A stretch of 64,000 nt of DNA from Torreya grandis (GCA_037957365.1 JARHVA010001924.1:2134501-2198500); one strand, 5' to 3'. Shown: positions 35,901 to 45,370, numbered from the stretch's first letter. Notes: a model not told the origin generated them from the letters alone. Program-made: numbers and translations.

Positions 35901-38459
35901 GTCACCTATGACTTCTTATTCTAATATATTGGTTCATAAGACCCCTATAGTTCATAGGGCATCATAAGGAGTACCATAGCTTCATAACATCACTACATAG
36001 GAAGATTAAAACATATATTAATCCACATAAAAGATTAAGGGATCATATTTTCCCTTTCACAATGCATGCATAATCATAGTTCCCTTATTTAACATAAGCC
36101 ATGGTGATAATGAGTCTCCCATAAGACTCATTGGTTAGTTTGGTTCCTACTCTTATACATACTTCCTTCTCTATCTTGATCCTTATACATAGTTTATTTT
36201 AATTTGCTTGTATATATCTTATGTCCATAAAATACAAAAATAATATAACATGTTAAAATAAAAAAACACTCAAATATTACTCAATAAACACAAAATTTAT
36301 AGATTATATGCATTGATATGTTTACATTTCTAATACTTGCCAGAAATTACATATGATAGCTATCTTAGTATACTAAATTTTATCATACACATATGCCTCA
36401 ATTGATCTTATTGAGTGCTTATATATTACATATAGAATTCCAATCCACTATACTAATCTAGACTTTTTATCATCTACCCATTAGGGGCATATACACTAAT
36501 TTATGTTTATTCATTTGATACATTCACCTACTTGGGGGTATCCCCCATATAATTGATACTACCAAGTTCTATCCTTACATATTATACATTCTATTTTACA
36601 CATTGATATATCTTGATATTTATCATTGATATTCATTGATCATATTTTTTGCCAACTATCACTAGTTAGACTCAACATTTATACATCTTATTATTTACAT
36701 AGATTTGTACTGCATAATTATACATGTTTTCATTTCTAGATTTTCAATTTTAGACTTGATTGTGTTTCCTATGCTTCTTTCATTTCAAGGTTATTTGAAT
36801 ATGCCATTGCTCTTTGGATCTATGTCACTTCTATGTTTGTGCGCCTTGGACATGTGCCCATGTACCTTGTGTGTGTTTTCCTTCTTGTATATGTGGACAT
36901 TTAAACATGTCCTTCTATGTGGATATAAGACAAATTGATTATTTCTTACATATGTGGACATTTTAACATGTCTTCATATGTTTTCCATACTCAAATTTAG
37001 TGACATGTGCCCATGTCCCTTATATAGTATTAGACTATCACATAGTTATCATATATATGCTCCAGCTATCACATTTTTCAGAGCTACTTATTTTAAGGAT
37101 AGTTCTTACATAGGTTATAAAACTACCCTTAAAAGGGGGAATTCACAATAGTTTTTCATAGAGAGAAAACTCCTAAATTGTTATTTATAGATCATTTTCA
37201 ACACACAAACTCAATTATAGAAATTAGATGCAGGTCAGACATAGGGAAAAAATAGGGACTCAAAAACCAATTAAAATAACCCATATTTTAGACAAAATAG
37301 AAATTAGCACCTAGATTGGGAAACTAGAACCATAGGGCACTATTGTCCACTATAGGATGCTACTATCCAGTAATCCCAAATTTATGGAAATCTAAATTAG
37401 ACAAACTAGTACACTAGGTATAATATATATTTGCATAGATAAAGTCATAGGTTTGATAGTTATGTTTAGATTTTGCTTAGATACACTCATTTCAAATCAG
37501 ATTCATACTATTTGTTTAGATTTGAGGCATTATGCCTGGCATGATCACTCCCACATTCATTTTAGATACATAGACTCAGTTCAGAATTAGTATACTTGAA
37601 TATCAGATCTGAGGCATGTGCATAACACATAGTTTGTATATACTTAGTTACATAAATGTTGATAAGATGGAATAACAAATTCCATGTCATTATCTACATT
37701 GTATACACTTACTATCATATTCTAGGTTGTCACCAGTTTCATGCCTTAGTCCATTTGTAATGGTTGGTATTCTTGAGTGGCCCAGATCCACTTAATGTAC
37801 TTGAGTGGATATGGAGCTAACATATATAGTTAAATATAACCATTTATATAATTTCAACACTTTACATAGTTCAATTTCATATGCATATACTTCATAGAAT
37901 GGAAAATGATGGATTCTTAGCCTACTTGAGTTCTTGATCTACCCACATGAGAGGGTTAGACACACTTACAATATTATTTAAGTTATTCATAAATCATGAT
38001 CGACTAATTAGAGGTGGGCAATGATGGAGTCAAAATTGGATTGAGTTATTGATCCAACCACATATAAGGATTGAGCAAGCTATCAACTAAGTCTAATCTA
38101 TTCAAATATTTGATCATTGTGTACACTGACACACAAAAGTTATCACCAGGTTCATGCATTGGTTCTTATACCTAATGAGGTGTATTCATTCTTTTCCTCT
38201 TTCCCAACTCTTTGCTCATATTTACTCAATAAATTTATTTATCATAGTCTTTTATTTTTGAAAATGTCTTAAGTACTAGTTTTTGTATGTTTTGTTGTAG
38301 GTCATTACTTAGGATCATGTTTCACATACGTAGAACTAGATTCACATACTTAGACTCAGCTACACTAGATTCAATTCCTAGGTAAGTCTAGGTACACTTA
38401 TTTTTCCTTGATACTATTTATTTCACTTTGATATATTTATATCATAAATGAGGGAAAAA
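35901..38459 (+). other. Element C 3' interior, non-coding with repeats
   Basis: About 2.5 kb with no domain where pol should be. It contains GGACATTTAAACATGTCC-type words at 36896-36975, like those in element B, and a tandem duplication near 37.9-38.1 kb. It ends in the purine tract GAGGGAAAAA before the LTR. Confidence 0.6.
37905..38150. repeat. Two-unit tandem repeat of about 124 bp in element C
   Basis: AATGATGGATTCTTAG (37906) and AATGATGGAGTCAAAA (38029) each begin a unit that continues TTGAGTT-TTGATC-ACCCACAT and GGTTAGA/GATTGAG. The copies are clearly related but diverged. Confidence 0.55.
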
Positions 38460-39664
38460 TGTAATTATCTAAAATTGGTATTTATATACCAAGAGTATTT
38501 ATTGAGATATCTTATGCCTAGCGTAGCCCTAGACCTATCATAGTGCCTTTATCACACTTTTCCAACCATTATGTAGATCTCAAACATCTTCTATCATATC
38601 AAACATAGTCCTAGTATAGCTTTACCATATCCCAACCTAGTATGCACAATAATCTACTAGTTTGACACTAGCACCACATTAAGGACACTAGAGCCACATG
38701 GTGTTAGTGTCCCCAACATGGAGATAGTCTCCCTTGCCCTAACTCTCCTGAATAGATATATTTTCAAGTATGCCCCTCCTAAGGTCAGATTAAGTACATT
38801 TTATTATTTGTAAAAGCTATATATATACAAAACTATTTGACCTCTATATACTAGATGGAAAATAGATGCAAAATCCTATCCAAATAAGAAACAAGCTAAG
38901 TAAAATTAAGGTATTTGGTCCCTATTTTGCCTTACTTTTGCACACTACCATATAAAACAACCTTAAACCTATTTTTAAATATTTAAAACCTAAATCACAC
39001 TCAAGGAATTCAAGACCACTCTAATTCTAGCATTCACTTACACTTGCACAAAGCACTAGGTGGGAGAACTTTATCAGGCTTGATCCCTCTTTAGAGTATT
39101 GGTATGTACAAAACTCTCTTCATAATGGGGTGTTGAGAACGTCCAACCTATCCTACTAATGAACACACAATTATTGATCATACCATACTTACAAGGAGTA
39201 TTAGGGTTTGTACACTAAATAAAATTTTCTAGGCACAATACAAAGTTCTAGATTTCATGTGCATAGGAACAAGACCCAGAAGCATAGGCACAAGTGCTCC
39301 TTAAAAATAATAAAAGTATTACAAAGAGGACACTAGCACCATTTTTTAAGATACTAGATAATCATGAAACTAATTTAAATGTGGGGTGATACTATCTAGT
39401 GATCAATTAGACCCCAAGGCCCTATTGATGATACTTAGACCTGTCTAGAACCTAGTTTTCAAAACCTAGATCTTCTATGAAAATCACTTTATAGTTAAGT
39501 CTCTATTTATACATATTGATTACAATTTTTAAAAATTCAATAAAAATAAAAATATATAATAAATCATTGGTTAATTATTTCATATTATTTAACTTATTTA
39601 GACAAGTCATCCCCTTAATCTAACTTAGGTATTTACATTAATAAAATCCCAAAAGGTTAAATCA
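38460..39664 (+). repeat. 3' LTR of element C
   Basis: It is about 1205 bp, a direct repeat of 26979-28193, starts TGTAATTATCTAAAA and ends GGTTAAATCA. The inverted GGACACTAG repeat and the block AATGAACACACA near the middle are preserved. Confidence 0.88.
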
Positions 39665-39862
39665 TCTATCATACTATGATTTAGGAGCATAATTCAAAGA
39701 GGTTAAAAATAAATACATGTAGTATGTAAACCATGATTTTATCATATAAGATCAAGCCTTGAGTGATTATGATGGTAGTCATCAAATACATTTTCATCAA
39801 GGGAACCTTTTTCATTCTCTGACATCTCTATCATACAAAGATCAAATAAATTGATTTAACTC
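39665..39862 (-). pseudogene. Element A fragment between elements C and D
   Basis: It lies between the C LTR and the 171-bp duplicated block. The minus strand has an acidic open stretch, EMSENEKGSLDENVFDDYH followed by HNHSRLDLI, which fits the variable linker downstream of a Tat-type protease. No domain is identified. Confidence 0.4.
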
Positions 39863-40033
39863 TCTTGGGATTCTTAATATTAAGGCTCATAGATTTTTTA
39901 GGTCCCTATCACTCATGGATCAAATAGGAGGACAAGTGTCATGTCCTTTTCTGGGACATGGTGGAAATTACCAATATGGTGATTAGATATGATCTAGCAA
40001 TGTTTTTAGCTGTCACTACTTATTTTTTCTCTA
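39863..40033. repeat. 171-bp flanking duplication, left copy (F1)
   Basis: Starts TCTTGGGATTCTTAATATTA and ends TTTTTTCTCTA. It matches 43836-44006 in the same orientation and at exactly the same length, with about ten substitutions and no indel. It directly abuts the truncated 3' LTR of element D. The sequence is part of element A. Confidence 0.92.
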
Positions 40034-40548
40034 CACCTGCCGACCAAGATCCTACATACATGAAGAATCCTTCTGATTCTCCAAACCAGCACCCACACTT
40101 GGCACTGTGGCACTAGGAGGAACACACCATGCTCTCTTCACACACAGAAGGAGATAATATTTGCTCTCTTACTCTCTAGCAAAAATTACAATACACCCCA
40201 TGAGTCTATTATATAGATCTCATGCAAACAATAATTAGACATCTAATTACAATAATTAGATCCACAGCTTCAAGTCTATAATTGGCCTTCTACATGCAAA
40301 AACCTAGTTCATTAACTAACTATCTGTGAACTGGCAGTTTTGGAACCACACAGGTGATCGACGTCAATCCCTATTTACCTGGAGGTGACTGACGCCGACC
40401 GATATCTGACCGACATCAGTTGCTCTTCTCACTATATTTGACCGATGTCGGCTGATCAGACCGATGTTGATTGCACTACAACTCAGCAACCTCTCAGCAA
40501 CCTCCTCCATGTCTACATCAGTGAATATTTTAGCTCCATAACCTAATA
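40034..40548 (-). repeat. Truncated 3' LTR of element D
   Basis: It begins at 40548 on the minus strand (TATTAGGTTATGGAGC; TG has become TA) and matches 43331-43835, then stops at the junction with F1. It lacks the equivalent of 42693-43330, that is the last 638 bp of the LTR. An 11-bp CAACCTCTCAG duplication at about 40486-40500 is absent from the 5' copy. Confidence 0.92.
40356..40472. promoter_or_regulatory. Array of five near-palindromic ACCGACGTCGGT sites, 3' LTR of D
   Basis: Related 14-mers at 40356, 40387, 40408, 40440 and 40459 follow the pattern GACCGAYGTYGGTT (for example GACCGATGTCGGCT). Each combines CCGAC, the core of the plant DRE/CRT element, with an ACGT or ATGT centre. They match five sites in the other LTR one for one. 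Function is inferred from motif knowledge only. Confidence 0.6.
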
Positions 40549-40563
40549 ATCTCCCACTTGGAG
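40549..40563 (-). other. Polypurine tract of element D
   Basis: On the minus strand CTCCAAGTGGGAGAT directly precedes the TATTAGG start of the 3' LTR, a typical copia purine tract. Confidence 0.85.
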
Positions 40564-40634
40564 ATAAATAGCTGCACTGTACCTATACCTGTACCCCGTC
40601 TAATCTGTTTCCTGGCTTGTATCCCTCTTCAAGC

Positions 40635-40930
40635 TCAACCTTGAAGACCAACCACTGCAAAACCTGTGGTGCACCTCCTGTCATCCAAGTAACCTACCAC
40701 ATCCGCATCTATAAATCCATGTAGAAAAGAACTTGACCCTGCATAGCATGTCGACCTACTGCTGGTCTCTCTCAGATACTTGAGAATCCACTGAATTGCC
40801 CTCCAGTGCTTTTTTCCTGGATCAGCTCCAAACTTTCTGACAGCACCCACTACTTGGGCAAACTCAAGGAGTACACATGTACTCAACCTCATCATATGAA
40901 TTAGGACACTGTTCATAGAACTGTCCAACC
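40635..40930 (-). pseudogene. Element D: copia RNase H N-terminal half
   Basis: A 97-residue open frame reads STCVLLEFAQVVGAVRKF, then GKKHWRAIQWILKYLRETSS, GFIDADVVGYLDDRRCTTGF. This is the stretch from the end of RT ('A-G-VSRFMxxPGKxHWxAVKWILRYLRGT') into RNase H ('GYxDADWAGDxDxRRSTTGY'). The catalytic Asp in DAD is kept. The frame stops before the SLS-EAEY half, which is absent before the purine tract. Confidence 0.93.
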
Positions 40931-41450
40931 CATCGATGTGCTAACTGGCTTCACACAATCATCTAGAGACAAAATCAACCTATGATCTCCATGTCTCTAG
41001 AACACACTCATGCCAAAGAATTTTGCTGCTCCAAATTCCTCATGACATGCCACTGAACTAACCTTACCCTTAGCTCAACAAAACCCTATATGTATGAACC
41101 TGCTAATTAGCATACCATCCACATACAATAATAGGATAATGTTGCAATCATCATCCCCCTGGTCAGACAAACACAATGGTTACACTGACATTGACTAAAG
41201 CCATGCTTTGTCATCCACCTATCAAAACTTGTACCACTATCTTGCAGCTTCCTCAAGACCATATGACCTGGCCTTCCGTCTCATGTGTCCATTCTCTCTA
41301 TTCTTTAACTAAGGTATCCATTTGTCTCTCAGTGTTTTCTTCCAGCTGGAAACCCTACCAAATCTCCCATTTGGTTCTGCATCCTGATCATGCCATGCTC
41401 CCACTATTTCCTAGATCCTTCCTACTCTGTAGTGAGCAACGAGTATAAAG
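40931..41450 (-). pseudogene. Element D: copia RT C-terminal half
   Basis: The minus strand reads SMALVNVSVTIVFV and then DDDCNIILLLYVDGMLIS, where YVDG (41114-41125) is the catalytic YVDD box with its second Asp changed to Gly. Upstream, to about 41.45 kb, a frame-broken stretch (FGRVSSWKKTLRDKWIP) may be the 'LKQSPRQWYxRFD' region. The palm-fingers half of RT is not found. Confidence 0.82.
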
Positions 41451-41579
41451 AAGAGGAACAACAAATTTGAGGCTTACTTACCACTTTCAGTCCTCCATAT
41501 GGGCATTTGAGACTCCTTGATAGCTTGTTATCTACCCAAAATCTGTTACAGTGATCAACCTCGATCACCACACAATTTG

Positions 41580-41790
41580 CATTAGACCGATGTTGGTTCC
41601 CATGTGACTGTCCTTTCTGCCAATGCTAGTTTCATGACTGACATCAGTCTTACCTGGTCGCCAACATTAGTTTTCTGACCGATGACGATAGCCACCTTGC
41701 CTGACACCACCAGCTCTGGTCTGCACATGATTGACATCAGCACCTATCTGTTTGACGCTGGTTCCCCTTGACTGATGTCGATAACTGTGT
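41580..41790. repeat. Second array of ACCGATGTCGGT-like motifs, interior of D
   Basis: Motifs related to those in the LTR occur at 41585 (GACCGATGTTGGTT), 41636 (GACTGACATCAGTC), 41677 (GACCGATGACGATA), 41729 (GATTGACATCAGCA) and 41770 (GACTGATGTCGATA), with weaker copies between. They lie where integrase would be, downstream of the GAG-pre-integrase relic. Confidence 0.6.
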
Positions 41791-42134
41791 TCACCTGTGA
41801 GTGATGACTTTTTACCTGTGAGCTTTCTTTGAATCATACCAATGTCTAAACTGCCATGCTCAGAGATGTCCAGCCTTCTCCACTGATCTTTGTCTGTCAT
41901 CTCCTCTAAAAACACCAAGGCTTTCCAGTTCTTAAGTCTGTCAAACACATTTGACTTCCTCTTAAGAACATGCATATCCTTCTTGCTCATGTGACCAAGC
42001 CTACAAAGCCACGTCTTTGCAATAGAAGAAGAATTAGTAATACAAGCAAGTAGATAAAAAGTACCTACTTTCTTACCACCAGTTAATTCAAGTGCATCCA
42101 TTGTGAGATTTCTCGTGCATCTCTCATCACCCAA
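41667..42134 (-). pseudogene. Element D: GAG-pre-integrase relic fused to repeat-derived tail
   Basis: A 155-residue open frame. Residues about 15-75 read LELTGGKKVGTFYLLA, WLCRLGHMSKKDMHVLKRK and then SNVFDRLKNWKAL, matching the copia pre-integrase domain ('GTLYxL... LWHxRLGHMSxKGMxxLxxKGLL'). The WH-R is W-L-C-R here. From about residue 115 the frame runs through the motif array and encodes HSYRHQSRGTSVKQIGADV-like repeats rich in Arg, His and Gln. It is unlikely to be a real product; the frame is the chance join of two parts. Confidence 0.8.
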
Positions 42135-42137
42135 CTT

Positions 42138-42520
42138 TCATGAAGCAATTAGCCACATCTTCAGAACTGGGACCTGCATGACATTCTTCAACACCCATGT
42201 GTTGGCCGCTTGCAATTTCAGCTTCACTTCCCCTTTGCCAATTCTTTGCCAAGGCACACCAGCCCCTAAATAAATATTTCCAAAGTCTCTAAAGACCTTA
42301 ACATGGAAAAATACTCTATTTCGGACTGCATGGAAAGAGGCAACAAAATCTATAAAACAAGATTCTACTTTATCCAAGAAACATCCCAGAGCATCTTGTA
42401 TAACAACACCTGCAACATCTGCTTCATTAGTTCCTTCATGTTGATCTGCTACCATCCAACAATATTTCTTTACCTACTCTTTCTTTCCATAACACCATAA
42501 TTGACCATTTGTTCTTTTCA
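42138..42520 (-). pseudogene. Element D: Gag zinc knuckle and protease relic
   Basis: Upstream at 42.47-42.52 kb the minus strand reads LWCYGKKE, stop, VKKYCW, the copia Gag knuckle 'CxxCGKKGHxKxDCW' missing one Cys and the His. The open frame 42138-42455 then contains CFIDFVASFHAV, the protease active site normally D-S-G-A-S-F-H (Ser replaced by Phe, Gly by Val), followed by IYLGAGV and LKNVMQVPVLKMWLIAS, the usual 'LxNVxxVPxLxxNLIS'. Gag N-terminal to the knuckle is deleted. Confidence 0.88.
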
Positions 42521-42630
42521 ATTCCTCCATTCTTAGTGTACTTTCTTTTGCCGTTGCTATACTCCCACTCAATCAGAAACCCCTGAGAGTGACCTGTAAT
42601 CAAACACAAAACCTGCTCCCTACAACCTTA

Positions 42631-42642
42631 GCTCTGATACCA
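42631..42642 (-). other. Canonical copia primer-binding site, inner copy
   Basis: Minus-strand TGGTATCAGAGC is an exact match to the initiator-Met tRNA complement used by plant copia elements. It is 51 bp inside the LTR end. A second, worse match lies at 42679-42690. Confidence 0.85.
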
Positions 42643-42678
42643 ACTATTAGTGGTATCAAGCTATGAGCCAACAACCTC

Positions 42679-42690
42679 ACTCTAAAACCA
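42679..42690 (-). other. Second primer-binding-site-like sequence next to the LTR
   Basis: TGGTTTTAGAGT on the minus strand begins two bases after the CCTAACA end of the 5' LTR, where the site should be. It differs from TGGTATCAGAGC at four positions. The two copies look like a small local duplication. Confidence 0.6.
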
Positions 42691-42692
42691 AC

Positions 42693-43835
42693 TGTTAGGA
42701 ACCCCACGGAAGCACCATTGATTACCAAGCAACTTAATACGCAGAAATTAACCAGAATGCACAAGTAACTAGAATTCAAAAACAACACATAATATGAGAG
42801 ACAATACAATATGTATTAATACTTATCCATAAAATAATACAATAAAGAAGATGCCACTTCTTCTTCACACCTCTCAGAGGCTTCCCACACCTCAAGTGTA
42901 TAGTAATTATTTCCTCAAAGCTCTCTCTCTTACGGTCCCAACACACAACTTAAACACAGAGTTGGTGTTCACCTCCAACCAGTCAGTATCCACTACTACC
43001 AATACACAAGTGCTCCATGCACTCCACACACTCCAAGTACTCAACGTACTCCAAGTAGATCTCCCATGAACTTGCAACAACCTACAACTCAAATGATCTT
43101 ACTTTGGAAGGAACTACCTTGCCTTCCTCTTTGCTCTCCAATCGAGTACACACCGTACTCCAAGTAGATCCTACCTGATCTTGTTCCCTATTGTGTTGCT
43201 ATCACCTTGATTGTGCTACCACCTGTAGATCAACTTGGTTCTGCACACCTACAAACCTAGACCTTGCACATACATACACCTATAGATTAATGATCTTACT
43301 TACCATGCAGATCTCCAAACGTGGCCTTGCACACCCACCGACCAAGATCCTACATATATGAAGAATCCTTCTGATTCTCCAAACCAGCACCCACACTTGG
43401 CACTGTGGCACTAAGAGGAACACACCATGCTCTCTTCACACATAGAAGGAGCTAATATTTGCTCTCTTAATCTCTAGCACAAATTACAATATAGCCCATG
43501 AGTCTATTAAATAGATCTCATGCAAACAATAATTAGACATCTAATTACAATAATTAGATCTGTAGCTTCAAGTCTATAATTATCCTTCTACATGCAAACA
43601 CCTAGTTCGTTAACTAACTATCTATGAACTGGTAGTTTTGGAATTGCACAGGCGACTGACGTCGGTCCCTGTCTACCTAGAGGTGATCGATGCTGGCTGA
43701 TATCTGATCGATGTCAGTTGCTCTTCTCACTGTATATGACCGATGTCAGTTGATTAGACCGACGTCGGTTGCTTTACAACTCAGCAACCTCCTCCATGTC
43801 TGCATCAATGAAGCTTTTAGCTCCACAACCTAACA
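42693..43835 (-). repeat. 5' LTR of element D
   Basis: It is 1143 bp with 7-bp terminal inverted repeats, TGTTAGG at 43835 and CCTAACA at 42693 on the minus strand. The U3-side 505 bp match the truncated 3' LTR. Minus-strand CTATTTAATAG at about 43502-43512 is the best TATA-like word, 140-270 bp downstream of the motif array in transcription order. Confidence 0.9.
43655..43770. promoter_or_regulatory. Array of five near-palindromic ACCGACGTCGGT sites, 5' LTR of D
   Basis: Sites at 43655 (ACTGACGTCGGTC), 43685 (GATCGATGCTGGCT), 43706 (GATCGATGTCAGTT), 43738 (GACCGATGTCAGTT) and 43757 (GACCGACGTCGGTT). The last is a perfect 12-bp palindrome ACCGACGTCGGT, with the DRE/CRT core ACCGAC on both strands and the bZIP-type centre GACGTC. 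They lie upstream of the TATA-like word, as an enhancer would. A stress-responsive role is a hypothesis. Confidence 0.6.
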
Positions 43836-44006
43836 TCTTGAGGTTCTTAATTTTAAGGCTCACAAATTTTTTAGGTCCCTATCACTCATGGATCAAATAG
43901 GAGGACAAGTGTCATGTCCTTTTCTAGGACATGGTTGAAATTACCAATATGGTGATTAGATATGATCTAGCGATGTTTTTAGCTATCACTAATTATTTTT
44001 TCTCTA
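43836..44006. repeat. 171-bp flanking duplication, right copy (F2)
   Basis: It directly abuts the TGTTAGG end of the 5' LTR of D. It starts TCTTGAGGTTCTTAATTTTA, ends TTTTTTCTCTA, and matches 39863-40033 without indels. After it the sequence continues as element A (AATTTTTCCTTT...). Confidence 0.92.
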
Positions 44007-44563
44007 ATTTTTCCTTTAATAAAGCTAGAGGTATATCTACCCTTTTCTTAAAAAAAAACACTTTGGGTTTTATAGGCCCTATAACATTCACCAAATATGG
44101 GGGTTTTATAACCTTGGTGTTAGTTTGGTGGGAGCAATGTGTAATCCTAGTTGTTTGAATCATACCAAAGTATTTTTATCCCCTTGGGATATGAAAACAT
44201 TTCCTAGATGAAGGAACCAGATCTACAGGAACAAGGTTAAAGGAATGGCCTTCATCCTATGTATTTGTGGTCTTCCAAGGTCATGTTATGATTAGTATCT
44301 ATATTGATCACATAAAACTTAGTTAACACTATTTTGGGACCTCAAATGATTGAGAGCACAATGGTTCATATGGAATTATATTTGAGTTTTTCATAGCCTT
44401 GTAGGGTATTGCAAGTCATAAAAACATTGGTTTCTACATAACTTATCTTTTTTAAGAAAGAAAGGGGGACAACATTGATGTCTACCCCATCATCAAACAT
44501 AGATCTCTTCACATTATTATTGTAAATCCAAACTTGTAGGAACAAGGATGGATCCCATCTCAT
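44007..44563 (-). pseudogene. Element A: gypsy protease relic
   Basis: The open piece 44366-44563 reads NNNVKRSMFDDGVDINVVPL followed by SFLKKI, the Tat-type protease active site in which 'VDxGSxxNVxP' usually appears; the Asp is kept within FDDG. Downstream, frame-broken, are YEKLKYNSI, TIVLSII and GPKIVLTKFYVINIDTNHN, then RPFL/MKAIPLTLFL and YPKGIK, matching 'ILGRPWIHxMKAxPSTxHQxxKF'. It is in the same orientation as the pol block at 17-21 kb and the gag at 54-56 kb. Confidence 0.85.
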
Positions 44564-45370
44564 CTATCTTAGAGTCATGAGGGAGGCTACACAAATCAAA
44601 TAAATAAATAGTGTCTCATGAATCCTATCCATGTGGGAACATATATAGATCAATTTGGTTGATATGTGACTTTAAAAGAAAAGTAACACTAGATAAATAC
44701 AAAAAATCTAGGGAATCAAGAAAGGCTAATTTATGGGATGGTGAGTTCCTGAATAAATCAAGAAACAAAATGTGGAAGAACATTTTGGTAAGATCTGAAA
44801 TTAAATTTTAGTTTCCCATAGGCTTAGGTATAGACTCAAGTATCAATAATATTTGAGGATGAGGAGTGGATGTTGATATTCCCTAGTGAGAGTAATGATA
44901 TTTTCATCTTCTTCAACTTCTAGTTCTATAACCCCTATCATTTTGGCCTTCTATTGTATCCATAACTATAGGGAAATGTGATTGATAGTAGTTCCAAATG
45001 TAGAGGCCTATATTTAATTATTACATACAAGAGTGGGATAGTAATATTTAACTTTTAAGTTATAAAATCTACCCCATAATTGATTTGGATCAGATGGTTC
45101 TTGATGATTTGGAAATGGGTTCTATTAAATTATGAGGTTTTAATTTTGAAGAGTGATAAGATCACCTTGAGGGTTTTGGTAATTTTCCCATGTGCTTCTT
45201 AGGAACATGTCCACAAAATTTTATCTTTAATCCTCAACGTGTATATGTAAAAACTTGTTATAATCCTTAAATTTCTTAGTATCATTTCTAATGACTCATT
45301 GGAAAATATAATAGATATTATGGTCATAATCCTTAGGCCTTTAAATTTTTCACTATTGACCAAACCCTTG
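44564..45370 (-). pseudogene. Element A: gag-protease linker
   Basis: On the minus strand near 44.64-44.80 kb the sequence reads DLTKMFFHILFLDLFRNSPS followed by HKLAFLDSLDFLYL. This matches the conserved 'ARISLLDLLRxSxxHRxALLxAL' block found between gag and protease in plant Tat-type polyproteins. The acidic VIELEVEEDENIITL stretch lies upstream. It ends at the left boundary of element E. Confidence 0.7.

Larger units (their letters stand above)
26979..39664 (+). mobile_element. Element C: 12.7-kb gypsy element with gag and protease only, carrying a nested LINE
   Basis: Direct LTRs of about 1.2 kb at 26979-28193 and 38460-39664 start TGTAAT-ATCTAAAA and end GTTAAATCA. A purine tract GAGGGAAAAA (38450-38459) precedes the right LTR. 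The interior holds a plus-strand Gag relic (33355-34512) and protease relic (35155-35900) but no RT, RNase H or integrase. About 4.8 kb of a LINE is inserted near the 5' end of the interior. The flanks CCTAC (26974) and TCTAT (39665) could be one target duplication after two C-to-T changes, but that is not proof. C sits in element A. Confidence 0.85.
40034..43835 (-). mobile_element. Element D: internally deleted Ty1/copia element with truncated 3' LTR
   Basis: The 5' LTR (42693-43835) is 1143 bp and ends in matched TGTTAGG...CCTAACA termini. The 3' LTR (40034-40548) has only the first 515 bp. The interior of 2.1 kb keeps a Gag knuckle, protease, GAG-pre-integrase, half of RT and half of RNase H; most of gag and integrase are missing. 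It is less AT-rich and richer in CpG than its surroundings, and the LTRs are about nine-tenths identical by eye, so it appears to be one of the younger insertions. It is flanked by a 171-bp duplication of element A rather than by 5 bp. Confidence 0.9.

Noticed and set aside
26974..39669. CCTAC and TCTAT as a target duplication of element C
   Set aside because: They agree only if two C-to-T changes are assumed; five bases in AT-rich DNA are too few to accept. The LTR alignment, not this, supports the element ends.
39863..40548. The 171-bp block plus LTR read as one longer LTR
   Set aside because: On the left the order is block then LTR, on the right LTR then block, so the block is flanking DNA and not part of a direct terminal repeat. 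The true 5' LTR extends the other way to 42693.
41667..42134. A 155-codon protein as a novel gene of element D
   Set aside because: The first part is a known pre-integrase domain and the rest reads through the short motif array, so the frame is a chance fusion.
42303..43092. Open frames in the 5' LTR and protease region of element D, both strands
   Set aside because: The plus-strand frame over the protease is a shadow, and the LTR frames are composed of the repeated CTCCA/GTACTCCAAG words of the LTR without protein similarity.
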